Below, piece after piece: positions 27,824 to 36,109 of a stretch of DNA of 64,000 nucleotides. The notes under the pieces were generated by a model, which was not told the origin of the DNA, did not search any database, and saw only the letters and a program-made list of their open reading frames with translations. The stretch is from Panacagrimonas perspica. Lineage in GTDB: Bacteria > Pseudomonadota > Gammaproteobacteria > Nevskiales > Nevskiaceae. The position numbers and the translations under genes are program-made. How positions within the stretch are numbered: the stretch's first letter is position 1; every line of letters begins with the position of its first letter. The stretch covers positions 1,305,534 to 1,369,533 of the forward strand of contig NZ_SOBT01000008.1 of the NCBI RefSeq assembly GCF_004364935.1, in the 5' to 3' direction.

Positions 27824-28324
27824 ATGTTCGACCTTCAAACCTTCACGCTCATCCACGTCCTGATCAGCATCGCCGCCTTCGTCACCGGCATCCCGCTGCT
27901 GATGGCGTTCGCCCGCGGCAACGCGCGGCCTTCGCTCGCAACGGCCACGATCGTCCTGCTGGTGCTCACCAGCGCCACCGGCTTCGCCTTCCCGTTCACG
28001 AAGATCCTGCCGTCGCACGTGTTCGGCGTGCTCTCGCTCGCGGTGCTGGCCGTCACGTACTGGGCGCGCTGGAAGGCTTCGCTCGCGGGCGGATGGCGCA
28101 AGGCCTACATCGTGACGCTCGCCGTCGCGATCTATCTCGATGCGTTCGTGTTCGTGGTGCAGGCTTTCCTGAAGGTGCCGGCGCTCACGGCCATCGCTCC
28201 GACCCAGCAATCGCCGGGCTTCGCGATTGCCCAAGGCGTGTTGCTGGTGATCTTCGTGGGGCTGGGTTATGCCGGTCTGCGGGGCTTGGGTCGTGCCGCT
28301 CCGGCCGTCGCGGTCGTGCGCTGA
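27824..28324 (+). CDS. four-helix integral membrane protein
   Basis: 166 residues preceded by TGGAGATTCCC. Four to five hydrophobic segments are evident, including FTLIHVLISIAAFVTGIPLL, TIVLLVLTSATGFAFPF and IYLDAFVFVVQAFL. It resembles small uncharacterised membrane proteins of Proteobacteria with no known reaction. It follows the SDR-like gene by 30 bases on the same strand, so it may belong to the hydrolase transcript controlled by the divergent LysR gene. Confidence 0.7.
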   Translation: MFDLQTFTLIHVLISIAAFVTGIPLLMAFARGNARPSLATATIVLLVLTSATGFAFPFTKILPSHVFGVLSLAVLAVTYWARWKASLAGGWRKAYIVTLAVAIYLDAFVFVVQAFLKVPALTAIAPTQQSPGFAIAQGVLLVIFVGLGYAGLRGLGRAAPAVAVVR

Positions 28325-28375
28325 ACACTCGGGGCTGACGCCGGTACGACGTCCGCATCACGTGATGAGCAGGTC

Positions 28376-28422
28376 TCCCTCTCCCCGTGCGCTGTTCACG
28401 GGGAGAGGGCCGGGGTGAGGGG
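28376..28422. repeat. hairpin repeat, short family C copy
   Basis: CCCTCTCCCCGTG/CACGGGGAGAGGG hairpin followed by CCGGGGTGAGGGG. A short member of the same family as 22871, 23764 and 48508, located downstream of the membrane protein gene. Confidence 0.7.
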
Positions 28423-28511
28423 CAGTCTTTTGAAATGCGTGAACCGTTCGCTTCGAGAACGTCGCGTGGAGCGCATTCCTGGACCGCAACCAGGGAAACA
28501 CTTGGCGGTCT

Positions 28512-28805
28512 TTATGTGTCCGGCGGCACTTCAGGGAAGGAAAGGCCGAGTACCACGAGTAGCCACCATATTGCACCGAGTCCAACAAGTGCCTTATTCC
28601 ATCCCGAGAAGCGCGCATTGCGATCGTGATCTGGAGCGGCCGCTGCGTTCAATTGATTTGCGTAGTACTGCGCCGGTATCAGCCAACCAAACGAGAGCGT
28701 CGACACGAGCCAGTACGGATCGGGAACCACATTGAATTTGAGGAGAGCATATGAATATGGTCCCAGTTTCATCGTCCAATCTAAGCGCAGTCGGTTATGA
28801 CGCAA
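28512..28805 (-). CDS. possible truncated membrane protein, antisense to KTSC gene 5' end
   Basis: 97 residues. The C-terminal part (WLVSTLSFGWLIPAQYYANQ then KALVGLGAIWWLLVVLGLSF) looks like a genuine membrane protein with two hydrophobic segments. The N-terminal 25 residues lie antisense to the KTSC gene and its ribosome binding site, so the original start may be lost. The surrounding DNA is clearly less GC-rich than the rest of the window, which suggests acquired or decaying sequence. Confidence 0.45.
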   Translation of the reverse strand: MRHNRLRLDWTMKLGPYSYALLKFNVVPDPYWLVSTLSFGWLIPAQYYANQLNAAAAPDHDRNARFSGWNKALVGLGAIWWLLVVLGLSFPEVPPDT

Positions 28806-28966
28806 CGACTCAAACGCTCCGCGTTTCTTTCGTCGACGGCGGCCTTTATGACTACTCTGGTGTACCAGCGTCGGTTCACGCGAGCCTTATGTCTGCCAGT
28901 TCGCATGGCGCGTACTTCGACGCTCACATTAAGAAAGGCCCTTATCGTTATCGCAAGATTGGATAG
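28751..28966 (+). CDS. KTSC-domain protein
   Basis: 71 residues covering one KTSC domain: MVPVSSSNLSAVGYDATTQT, then VSFVDGGLYDYSGVP and the ending YFDAHIKKGPYRYRKIG. The ATG follows a strong GAGGAGAG. The domain occurs alone in phage- and defence-associated small proteins, sometimes fused to nucleases or RNA-binding domains, but its activity is not established to my knowledge. Base composition is lower in GC than the flanks, consistent with transfer. Confidence 0.8.
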   Translation: MNMVPVSSSNLSAVGYDATTQTLRVSFVDGGLYDYSGVPASVHASLMSASSHGAYFDAHIKKGPYRYRKIG

Positions 28967-28993
28967 TGTGATCGCCCAGAAGATCGCTCAAGT

Positions 28994-29021
28994 GGACGGC
29001 CCCACCTTCGGCGGGCCGTCC
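28994..29021. terminator. hairpin, possible terminator after KTSC gene
   Basis: GGACGGCCC...GGGCCGTCC, a perfect 9-base stem with a 10-base loop 27 bases after the KTSC stop. No T-run follows, so it may instead stabilise the 3' end. Confidence 0.5.
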
Positions 29022-29056
29022 GCTTAGCTGGGGCTCTGCGCTTAGCTGGGGCTCTG
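29021..29056. repeat. 18-base tandem duplication
   Basis: CGCTTAGCTGGGGCTCTG occurs twice head to tail (29021-29038 and 29039-29056) with no mismatch. It lies in the lower-GC patch directly after the hairpin that follows the KTSC gene. Confidence 0.7.
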
Positions 29057-29115
29057 AACGCCCGCTAGTCGCAGATTCCAGAATCTACGACCGATGCACG
29101 CTGCCGCCCCTCGAC

Positions 29116-30039
29116 TCAGGTTTCGGCCGAAGCGTCTTCGAGCAAGCCATGAAGAAAACGCCCCGGCTTGTGCTTATAAGCCCGATCCCCGTGATGAACC
29201 GCCCGCCGCTGCAACTTGCTCCGCCGATGCGCAACCGTCGCGGCGAGCGCCTGCTTCGCATCGTCTGCCAGCGGTTCGGCGTTTTCGCCATTCGCGATCG
29301 CCATCAGCGCCGCCAGGTCATGATCCTCGCCGAGCAGGTCCGCGATCTTGCCGGCCCTGCGCAACAGCTTTTCCGCGCGCCGCCCGAGTTCCGCCTGGAC
29401 GGCTTCGACGGCGTTGAGCAGGTACTTCACCTGCTTGCGCCATTCGTGCAGCGCCTCCGGCGTTCCAGCCTGCGTGGCAGCGATGAACATCTTGCGGCCC
29501 TTGCGGTAGATCTTCTTCAAGGCCATCGCGTCGAGCGTCAGTCCCGTCGGCAACGCGCCGCGGCTGCGTTCGCGATGGATCTGGATCAGGTCGATGCACG
29601 CCAGCACCGGCACGGACGGCGGACGCATCGTGCGCCGGACGCTGACCAACTCGAGTTCCAGCGCTCGCTTCAGCGGCTCTAGATCGAAACCCTTAAGCCG
29701 ATCGGCGAACCGCGTCGTCAGGGCTTCGAATGTCTCCAGCGCCGCCTTGGCATCGCGCAGTGGCGACAGGTGCCGGCCCGCGTCGCGCAGGCTCACGTTC
29801 TCGAGTCGATAGCTTCGTTCGCCGAGCGCGGGCCGAAGGACCCGCAGCGCCGCCCTGGCCTTCTTCAGCGCGCGACGCGCCTGATGGATCCGGTGATCGG
29901 TGATCCGCTTCGTCTGCAGCTTGGACAGTGCCTCGTCCACGGCCGACACGAGCTGTCGCGTCGCGGGATGCTCGCGTGACACCGGCGTGCGGGGCGTCAT
30001 CGGGAGGCTGCCGGTTGGATCAGCCGGCGGGGTGAGCAT
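29116..30039 (-). CDS. CHAD-domain protein
   Basis: 307 residues forming the all-helical CHAD fold. The conserved histidines and basic residues appear as ITDHRIHQARRALKKARAAL in the first half and ALHEWRKQVKYLLNAVEAV in the second, with DLLGEDHDLAAL between helices. CHAD domains bind polyphosphate through these basic surfaces and are often found with CYTH phosphatases or on polyphosphate granules. No CYTH gene is nearby. A second Met 13 residues in is an alternative start. Confidence 0.88.
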   Translation of the reverse strand: MLTPPADPTGSLPMTPRTPVSREHPATRQLVSAVDEALSKLQTKRITDHRIHQARRALKKARAALRVLRPALGERSYRLENVSLRDAGRHLSPLRDAKAALETFEALTTRFADRLKGFDLEPLKRALELELVSVRRTMRPPSVPVLACIDLIQIHRERSRGALPTGLTLDAMALKKIYRKGRKMFIAATQAGTPEALHEWRKQVKYLLNAVEAVQAELGRRAEKLLRRAGKIADLLGEDHDLAALMAIANGENAEPLADDAKQALAATVAHRRSKLQRRAVHHGDRAYKHKPGRFLHGLLEDASAET

Positions 30040-30244
30040 TTGCGAGCGTGCATGTTGTCGATGTCGTGGGTGTCGTTTGCGTGCGCGGCTGCGAAGACCG
30101 CTGCTCGTCCGCCCGGAGCGCGAAACGGCGCCCGGGGCCGACGCACACCGCTAGACCGCGCCGGGCTGGGCCGGATTCGATCCTCGACACCGCCGTCGAA
30201 TGATCCGACAGCTTCATGACACTCCGGCGCGCCCTACCCGGATA

Positions 30245-31132
30245 TCAACCGCGCCGCGGCGGCACATGCCGCTGGAAACACTCCACCGCCGCCCGCGTCG
30301 CCGGCCCGGCGAGTTCCGGGCGCACGACGACGAGATAGAGATCCAGCGACCGCGTGCCGCCGGTGGCGAGCGGCAACGCGCGCACCTTTCCCTCCTGCAG
30401 CGGCTGCTCGACGAGATGGTCCGGCAGCCACGCATAGCCCAGGCCGGCACTCACCGTCGCCAGCGAGGCTTCGAGGCTGCTCACGGTGCAGCGGCGGTCC
30501 TCGCCCAGCCAGCCCTCGTCACGCGGTTTGCGCTGGCCCGAGTCGCGCACCACCACGTGGACGTGCCGCGCGAGGTCGTCGACCGTCAGCGCGTGTTCCT
30601 GCGCGAACAGCGCGTGATCGGGGCTCGCCACGGCGATGAAGGGGATGCTCATCAGGTAGTCGCCGAGAAAGCCCGGCGGCACGCGCGTGCTGAGCACGAT
30701 GTCCGCGCTGTGCTGCTCGATGGCTTCCTCGGCGCCGGAGAGCACCGCGTCGGCGAGCTGGAGCTGCGTGTCCGGACACATGCCCTGCAGCTCGCCGATC
30801 ACGCGCAGCAGCCGGGCGCGGGCGAACGCGACATCGACGACCAGGCGTAGCTGCGCCTCCCAGCCCTGCTTGAGCTTGCGGGCGAGCTGCTCGAGCGTCT
30901 CGTGGTCGCGCAGCAGCGCCCTGGCCCGCTGCAGCAAGGTCCGCCCGTGCTCGGTCAGCACGGCCTTGCGGCCCTCGACGACCAGCAGCTTCACGTCCAG
31001 CGCTTCCTGTAGCCGCGCGACGGCATAACTCACCGCCGGCTGGCTCTTGTGCAGCTTCTCGGCCGCCTGGGCGTAGCCGCCGTGATCGACGACCGCGGCG
31101 AGCGCCGCCCAGTGCTCCAGGTCCGTTTTCAT
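30245..31132 (-). CDS. LysR-family transcriptional regulator
   Basis: 295 residues. The helix-turn-helix is in GGYAQAAEKLHKSQPAVSYA, followed by a standard effector-binding domain ending VECFQRHVPPRRG. The pattern of the recognition helix (SQPAVSYAVARLQE) is common in regulators of redox or pirin-type genes. It is divergent from the pirin gene, and the gap carries three phased TT(C/G)ATCCG repeats, so autoregulation and pirin control are likely but inferred. Confidence 0.85.
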   Translation of the reverse strand: MKTDLEHWAALAAVVDHGGYAQAAEKLHKSQPAVSYAVARLQEALDVKLLVVEGRKAVLTEHGRTLLQRARALLRDHETLEQLARKLKQGWEAQLRLVVDVAFARARLLRVIGELQGMCPDTQLQLADAVLSGAEEAIEQHSADIVLSTRVPPGFLGDYLMSIPFIAVASPDHALFAQEHALTVDDLARHVHVVVRDSGQRKPRDEGWLGEDRRCTVSSLEASLATVSAGLGYAWLPDHLVEQPLQEGKVRALPLATGGTRSLDLYLVVVRPELAGPATRAAVECFQRHVPPRRG

Positions 31133-31147
31133 GCGATGCCGGCCTTA

Positions 31148-31198
31148 TTCATCCGATTTGTTGATTGTTTTGATCCGAACATCGAGCTTTTTCATCCG
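31148..31198. promoter_or_regulatory. three phased TTSATCCG repeats in the LysR/pirin gap
   Basis: TTCATCCG (31148-31155), TTGATCCG (31170-31177) and TTCATCCG (31191-31198) recur at 22- and 21-base intervals, two helical turns each, in an AT-rich divergent promoter region. This is the layout expected of a multimeric regulator binding one DNA face. Confidence 0.55.
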
Positions 31199-31249
31199 CT
31201 TTCCTGAGCTTATTGTGGTTCCAGGCAAACAACAAACAGGAGCAACGTC

Positions 31250-31960
31250 ATGAACCAGATCCGACTCGGCAACGACCGTGGCCACGCCGACCACGGCTGG
31301 CTGAACTCCCACCACAGCTTTTCCTTCGGCGACTACTTCGATGCCGAGCACGTCGAATTCGGCCCGCTGCGCGTGATCAACGAGGACCGCGTGGTCCCGG
31401 GCGCCGGCTTCGGTGCCCACGGCCATCGCGACATGGAGATCATCAGCTACGTGCTGTCGGGCGAGCTGGCGCACAAGGACTCGATCGGCAACGGCTCGGT
31501 GATCCGGCCGGGTGACGTGCAGCGCATGAGCGCGGGCACCGGCATCCGTCACAGCGAGTTCAACGCGTCGAACAGCAATCCCGTCCACTTCCTGCAGATC
31601 TGGATCCAGCCGGGCGAGCGCGGCATCGCGCCCAGCTACGAGGAGAAGCACTTCGACGATGCGGACAAGCGCGGCCGGCTGCGCCTGGTCGCGGCGCCCG
31701 AAGGCGCCGAAGGCTCGGTGACGCTGCATCAGGACGTGCGGCTCTATGCCGGGCTGTTCGACGGCACGGAAGGCGCGACGCTGACGCTTGCGGCCGGACG
31801 GCGCGGTTACGTGCACGTGGCCCGCGGCGCGATCACCGCCGACGGCGTGCGCCTGCAGGCCGGTGACGCGCTCAAGGTCGAGGACGTCCAGGCGCTGAAG
31901 CTCGAACAGGGGCAGGACGCCGAGGTGCTGGTGTTCGACCTGCCGGGCGCGGCGGCCTGA
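31250..31960 (+). CDS. pirin-family protein (YhhW-type quercetinase)
   Basis: 236 residues in two cupin barrels. The N-terminal barrel keeps the metal ligands in GAHGHRDMEIISYVL and RMSAGTGIRHSEFN (three His and one Glu). Close relatives such as E. coli YhhW dioxygenate quercetin in vitro and are induced under electrophile or redox stress in several species. AGGAGCAACGTC precedes the ATG. Its divergent LysR partner probably regulates it, and an AraC gene follows on the same strand. Confidence 0.92.
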   Translation: MNQIRLGNDRGHADHGWLNSHHSFSFGDYFDAEHVEFGPLRVINEDRVVPGAGFGAHGHRDMEIISYVLSGELAHKDSIGNGSVIRPGDVQRMSAGTGIRHSEFNASNSNPVHFLQIWIQPGERGIAPSYEEKHFDDADKRGRLRLVAAPEGAEGSVTLHQDVRLYAGLFDGTEGATLTLAAGRRGYVHVARGAITADGVRLQAGDALKVEDVQALKLEQGQDAEVLVFDLPGAAA

Positions 31961-31993
31961 GCGCGGCGACGACGAAGGACGGGAGTTCGATCC

Positions 31994-32428
31994 GTGAACC
32001 TTCCACTCCACGGTACGGCGTGCAACGAGGACGGAGCGGCCACCCCGCTCCGTCACTCGAAGTCCGGGCGCTTGCCACGGGCGGTGACAGGCGGTCTCGC
32101 GGACTCCGTTCTCCGCGGCGTGCTCGATCACATCGACACCCATCTGCACGAAGGCATCACCGTGCAGAACCTCGCGGCGCTGGCGCAACTGTCGGCACCG
32201 CACTTCTCGCGAGCCTTCAGCCGCAGCACCGGCATCTCGCCGCATCGCTATCTGATGCGACTGCGCCTGCAGCACGCGACCTGCCTGTTGCGGAACACGC
32301 AGCGCACCGCATCGGAGATCGCGCTGCTCGTCGGATTCTCCGATCAGAGCCATTTCATCCGCTGCTTCGTGCGCCACACGGGCAAGACACCGCGGGTCTA
32401 TCGACGCGAGGTCGAGGAACCCGCGTAA
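31994..32428 (+). CDS. AraC-type DNA-binding protein (HTH only)
   Basis: 144 residues from a GTG with GGGAG upstream. Almost the whole protein is a double helix-turn-helix: ITVQNLAALAQLSAPHFSRA and ASEIALLVGFSDQSHFIRCF. There is no effector domain, so it resembles SoxS/MarA-sized activators whose activity depends on expression level. It lies 33 bases after the pirin gene and is probably co-transcribed, which would put it under the divergent LysR protein. Confidence 0.82.
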   Translation: MNLPLHGTACNEDGAATPLRHSKSGRLPRAVTGGLADSVLRGVLDHIDTHLHEGITVQNLAALAQLSAPHFSRAFSRSTGISPHRYLMRLRLQHATCLLRNTQRTASEIALLVGFSDQSHFIRCFVRHTGKTPRVYRREVEEPA

Positions 32429-32535
32429 CGACGCTCGCCTGATTTCTCACGCATCACATTCATCCAATCCCTGGCCACCAGCCGGCGGCCATCATCGCGA
32501 CGCCTTTGCCTCGACCACCACCGGAGTCTCTACCC

Positions 32536-33234
32536 ATGTCTCAAATCCGCAACCTTGCCAAGCGCAGCGAAAAAGGCCTGCTCACGCCCGACAACTGCGT
32601 GCTGGCCATGATCGACCTGCAGCCGCAGATGCTGTTCGGCGTCTCCAACTTCGACCGCCAGAGCGTCATCAACAACAACGTGATGCTGAGCAAGGCCGCG
32701 CAGGTGTTCGGCGTGCCGGTCGTGCTTTCGTCGGTGGAGACCAAGGCGTTCAGCGGCAACACCTGGCCTCAGATCCTGGCCGCGCTGCCCGGCGTCGAGC
32801 CGATCGAACGCAGCTCGATGAATTCCTGGGACGACAAGAATTTCGTCGCCGCCATCGAGAAGACCGGCAAGAAGAAGATCGTGCTCACCGGCCTGTGGAC
32901 CGAAACCTGCGTGGCGCTGCCCACCATCCAGGCCATCCACGACGGCTACGAGGTTTACGTGGTCGAGGACTGCTGCGGCGACGTCAGCCAGCTTGCGCAC
33001 GACAACGCGATGAAGCGCGTGATCCAGGCCGGCGCCAAGCCCGTCACCGCGCTGTCGACGATGCTCGAGTGGCAGCGCGACTGGGCACAGCGCGAAACCT
33101 ACGACGCCGTGATGGACATCGTGAAGACGCACTGCGGTGCATACGGCATGGGCGTGGAGTACGCGTACACGATGGTGCACGGCGCACCGGCGACGCAGCT
33201 TCCCGCGTACGTGGTGCCGGCCGCGCACAAGTAG
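32536..33234 (+). CDS. isochorismatase-family hydrolase (YcaC-like)
   Basis: 232 residues. The catalytic triad region includes Asp in AMIDLQPQMLF and Cys in VLTGLWTETCVALPTIQAIH; the cis-peptide region precedes the Cys. The long C-terminal extension with MLEWQRDWAQRETYDAVMDI fits the YcaC subgroup, whose substrate is unknown. The ATG at 32536 gives the conserved opening of the subgroup. It follows the pirin and AraC genes on the same strand after 107 bases. Confidence 0.85.
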   Translation: MSQIRNLAKRSEKGLLTPDNCVLAMIDLQPQMLFGVSNFDRQSVINNNVMLSKAAQVFGVPVVLSSVETKAFSGNTWPQILAALPGVEPIERSSMNSWDDKNFVAAIEKTGKKKIVLTGLWTETCVALPTIQAIHDGYEVYVVEDCCGDVSQLAHDNAMKRVIQAGAKPVTALSTMLEWQRDWAQRETYDAVMDIVKTHCGAYGMGVEYAYTMVHGAPATQLPAYVVPAAHK

Positions 33235-33248
33235 ACCGCGGCATTCGC

Positions 33249-33419
33249 GTGCGCGGGGCGCACCCTACGGGATGTGTCGTGAGCCAACGTAGGGTGCGCT
33301 CCGCGCACCGGGGCACCGCATGCGAATTCGTAGGGTGCGCCCTGCGCACGCGAGCACCCCGATGCGCGGAGCGCACCCTACGACACGCGAGCGACCCCGT
33401 GCGCGGGGCGTACCCTACG
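33249..33419. repeat. cluster of five GTAGGGTGCGC palindromic units (family B)
   Basis: Five copies of a 21-base unit, CGTAGGGTGCGC-(Y)C-GCGCAC, lie at 33249, 33288, 33329, 33364 and 33399 in mixed orientation (minus, plus, plus, minus, minus). Each carries a short internal inverted repeat. Two more copies are at 56361 and 56412. The cluster fills the gap between the isochorismatase-like and XapX genes. Confidence 0.8.
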
Positions 33420-33433
33420 ACGAGGTGCATCGC

Positions 33434-33715
33434 ATGACTCCGAAGTTCTATCTGTTCTCTTTTGGCGCGGGCCTGCTGGTCGGCGTCGTCTACAGCCTGC
33501 TGCAGGTCCGCTCCCCCGCCCCACCGGTGATCGCACTGGTCGGCCTGCTCGGGATTCTTCTCGGCGAGCAGGCGGTGCCGCTGATCAAGCGCGTGATGCA
33601 GCGCGAGGCAATCACGCTCGGCTGGGTGCGCCAGCAATGCGGCGAACACGTGCTCGGCGAGCTGCCCAAGGCATCCGCCACGACCGATGGCACGCAACGC
33701 GCGACACGAACCTGA
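33434..33715 (+). CDS. XapX-domain membrane protein
   Basis: 93 residues. The XapX (DUF1427) core FGAGLLVGVVYSLLQVRSPA then ALVGLLGILLGEQAVPLIKR contains two membrane helices. The C-terminal tail is soluble. Function is unknown; members are often next to amidohydrolases of the YtcJ type, exactly as here, where the next gene begins 10 bases later. The ATG directly follows the repeat cluster. Confidence 0.85.
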   Translation: MTPKFYLFSFGAGLLVGVVYSLLQVRSPAPPVIALVGLLGILLGEQAVPLIKRVMQREAITLGWVRQQCGEHVLGELPKASATTDGTQRATRT

Positions 33716-33725
33716 AACGCCGACG

Positions 33726-35690
33726 ATGGAAAACCCCGATGCCGGACGCCGCCGCACCCTGCAGGGTCTGGCTGCGCTCGGCGCCACTCCCTGGATCAGC
33801 CGCCTCGACGCGGCCGGAACGCAGCCCATGAACGCCAGCCTCATCCTGCACAACGCCCGCATCACGACGCTCGACCGGCAGGCCCCTCAGGCCACGGCGG
33901 TCGCGATCGAGAACGGTCGCTTCGTCGCCGTCGGCAGCGACGCGGACATCCTGCCGATGGCCACCGCCAAGACACGCGTCGTGGATCTCAAGCAGCGGCG
34001 CGTGATTCCCGGCCTCATCGATTCGCACATCCACGTGATCCGCGGCGGCCTCAACTACAACCTGGAACTGCGCTGGGACGGCGTGCCCTCGCTCGCCGAT
34101 GGCATGCGCATGCTCAAGGCCCAGGTCGATCGCACACCCGCGCCGCAGTGGGTGCGCGTAGTCGGCGGCTTCAGCGAATCGCAGTTCGCCGAGAAGCGCC
34201 TGCCGACGCTCGACGAACTCAACGCCGTGGCGCCCGACACACCGGTCTTCATCCTGCACCTCTACGACCGCGCGCTGCTCAACCGTGCGGCCCTGCGCGC
34301 CGCCGGCTACACGCGCGACACGCCCAATCCGCCGGGCGGCCTGATCGCGCGCGACTCCTCGGGCGAGCCCACCGGGCTGCTGCTCGCGGAGCCCAACGCG
34401 CTGTTGCTGTACACGGCGCTGTCCAAGGGCCCGAAGCTGCCGATCGAGTACCAGGCCAACTCCACGCGCCACTTCATGCGCGAGCTCAATCGCCTCGGCG
34501 TGACCAGCGTCGTCGACGCAGGCGGCGGCTTCCAGAATTATCCAGACGACTACCAGGTCATCGAGAAGCTGCACGCGGCCGGACAGCTCACGCTGCGCAT
34601 CGCGTACAACCTGTTCACGCAGAAGCCCAAGGAAGAGGTCGCGGATTTCACGCGCTGGGCCGGCATCGTCAAGCCCGGACAGGGTGACCCGATGTACCGC
34701 CACAACGGCGCCGGCGAGATGCTGGTGTTCAGTGCCGCGGACTTCGAGGACTTCCGCATGCCGCGGCCCGAGATGCCGCCGAACATGGAATCGGAACTCG
34801 AAGCGGTGACGCGAGTGCTGTCGCAGAACCGGTGGCCGTGGCGCCTGCATGCCACGTACGACGAGACCATCACGCGCGCGCTCGACGTGTTCGAGAAGGT
34901 CAACCGCGACGTTCCGTTCAAGGACCTGCACTGGTTCTTCGATCACGCCGAGACCGTCAGCGACCGTAATCTCGAGCGCATCGCCAAGCTCGGAGGCGGC
35001 GTAGCGATCCAGCACCGCATGAGCTACCAGGGCGAGTTCTTCGTGCAGCGTTACGGCAAGAAGGCGGTGGAACGCACGCCGCCCTACAAGCGCATGCTCA
35101 AGATGGGCGTGAACGTCGGCTGCGGCACCGACGCCACGCGCGTGGCCTCGTACGATCCCTGGAATGCGCTGTACTGGCTGAGCACCGGCAAGACGCTCGG
35201 CGGTATGGCGATGTATCCCTCGGCCAACCTCGTCGATCGCCAGACCGCATTGGCGATGTATACGCAGCACAACGCCTGGTTCTCCAACGAGGAAGGCCTC
35301 AAGGGCCAGATCCGCACGGGCCAGTACGCGGACCTTGCGGTGCTGTCCGAGGATTATTTCTCGGTGCCGGAGGATCGCATCCGTCAGCTTCGCTCGGTGA
35401 TGACCGTCGTCGACGGCCGCATCGTGTACGCCGACGAGGATTATCGCGATCTCGACCCCGCGATTCCGCCGGCGATGCCGGACTGGTCGCCGGTGAATCA
35501 CGGCTCGCGCTACTGGAAGGCCGAGCGCAACCAGGCCGCGATGCACGCACTCGCGGCGAGCGCCTGCGGCTGCGCAACCGCCTGCGGCGTGCATGGCCAC
35601 GCGCATGGACGCGCACAGAGCGGTGCGGTCGCCGACGAGTCGCAGTCGATGTTCTGGGGCGCGTTCGGCTGTTCGTGCTGGGCGGCCTGA
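33726..35690 (+). CDS. Tat-exported amidohydrolase (YtcJ-type) with Cys/His tail
   Basis: 654 residues. The N-terminus carries a twin-arginine-like signal (GRRRTLQGLAALGATPW). The amidohydrolase-3 fold follows, with the metal site in PGLIDSHIHVIRGG, later FFDHAETVSD and the Asp in VGCGTDATRVASYDPW. It is a predicted periplasmic metal-dependent hydrolase of amide or C-N bonds. The last 40 residues are unusual: CGCATACG, HGHAHG and GCSCW resemble a metal-binding appendage. It is 10 bases after the XapX gene and overlaps the DoxX gene, so all are likely co-transcribed. Confidence 0.88.
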   Translation: MENPDAGRRRTLQGLAALGATPWISRLDAAGTQPMNASLILHNARITTLDRQAPQATAVAIENGRFVAVGSDADILPMATAKTRVVDLKQRRVIPGLIDSHIHVIRGGLNYNLELRWDGVPSLADGMRMLKAQVDRTPAPQWVRVVGGFSESQFAEKRLPTLDELNAVAPDTPVFILHLYDRALLNRAALRAAGYTRDTPNPPGGLIARDSSGEPTGLLLAEPNALLLYTALSKGPKLPIEYQANSTRHFMRELNRLGVTSVVDAGGGFQNYPDDYQVIEKLHAAGQLTLRIAYNLFTQKPKEEVADFTRWAGIVKPGQGDPMYRHNGAGEMLVFSAADFEDFRMPRPEMPPNMESELEAVTRVLSQNRWPWRLHATYDETITRALDVFEKVNRDVPFKDLHWFFDHAETVSDRNLERIAKLGGGVAIQHRMSYQGEFFVQRYGKKAVERTPPYKRMLKMGVNVGCGTDATRVASYDPWNALYWLSTGKTLGGMAMYPSANLVDRQTALAMYTQHNAWFSNEEGLKGQIRTGQYADLAVLSEDYFSVPEDRIRQLRSVMTVVDGRIVYADEDYRDLDPAIPPAMPDWSPVNHGSRYWKAERNQAAMHALAASACGCATACGVHGHAHGRAQSGAVADESQSMFWGAFGCSCWAA

Positions 35691-36109
35691 GCGTGGGCGC
35701 TTTCACCGTCGCACCGTTGCCGCCCGTCGTGTTCCGGCTCGCGTGTGCGGCGTTGTGTACGGCCTACGTCGCCAGCGGCGTCACCAAGCTGCTCGACTTC
35801 GACGCGGCGCTCGGCGAGGCCGTGCACTTCGGGCTGCAACCGCCCGCGCTGTTCGCGATCGGCGTGATCCTCACGCAGCTCGTCGGCTCGGCGCTCACGG
35901 TCTTCGCGTCCGGCCGCTGGCAGGCGCTGGGGGCCGCGGCGCTCGCGGGCTTCACCATCGTGGCGACCCTCATCGGTCACCCGTTCTGGACGATGGAGGG
36001 GATGGACCGCTTCCACAACCGCAACAGCTTCCTGGAGCACATCGGTCTCGTCGGCGGCTTCCTGCTGGTGGGCGCGCTCGCCTGGCCGCGCCGTGGCGCG
36101 GCGGCCTGA
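35675..36109 (+). CDS. DoxX-family membrane protein
   Basis: 144 residues with four membrane helices. DoxX features are ACAALCTAYVASGVTKLLDF near the start and HPFWTMEGMDRFHNRNSFLE before the last helix. The GTG start lies inside the end of the amidohydrolase gene (16-base overlap); a GTG at 35693 is the alternative. DoxX proteins are quinone- or redox-associated membrane proteins of uncertain role. It sits in a tightly overlapping run with the amidohydrolase and porin genes. Confidence 0.8.
   Translation: MLGGLSVGAFTVAPLPPVVFRLACAALCTAYVASGVTKLLDFDAALGEAVHFGLQPPALFAIGVILTQLVGSALTVFASGRWQALGAAALAGFTIVATLIGHPFWTMEGMDRFHNRNSFLEHIGLVGGFLLVGALAWPRRGAAA

Noticed and set aside
28751-29060. Toxin-antitoxin pair made of the KTSC protein and the antisense membrane frame
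   Set aside because: The two frames overlap on opposite strands and neither resembles a known toxin or antitoxin.
29116-30039. CHAD-CYTH polyphosphatase system
   Set aside because: Only the CHAD protein is present; no CYTH, ppk or ppx gene lies in the window.
33249-33419. Possible CRISPR array
   Set aside because: Units are 21 bases, occur in both orientations and have internal symmetry; spacers are short and uneven, and no cas genes are near. It fits a dispersed palindromic repeat better.
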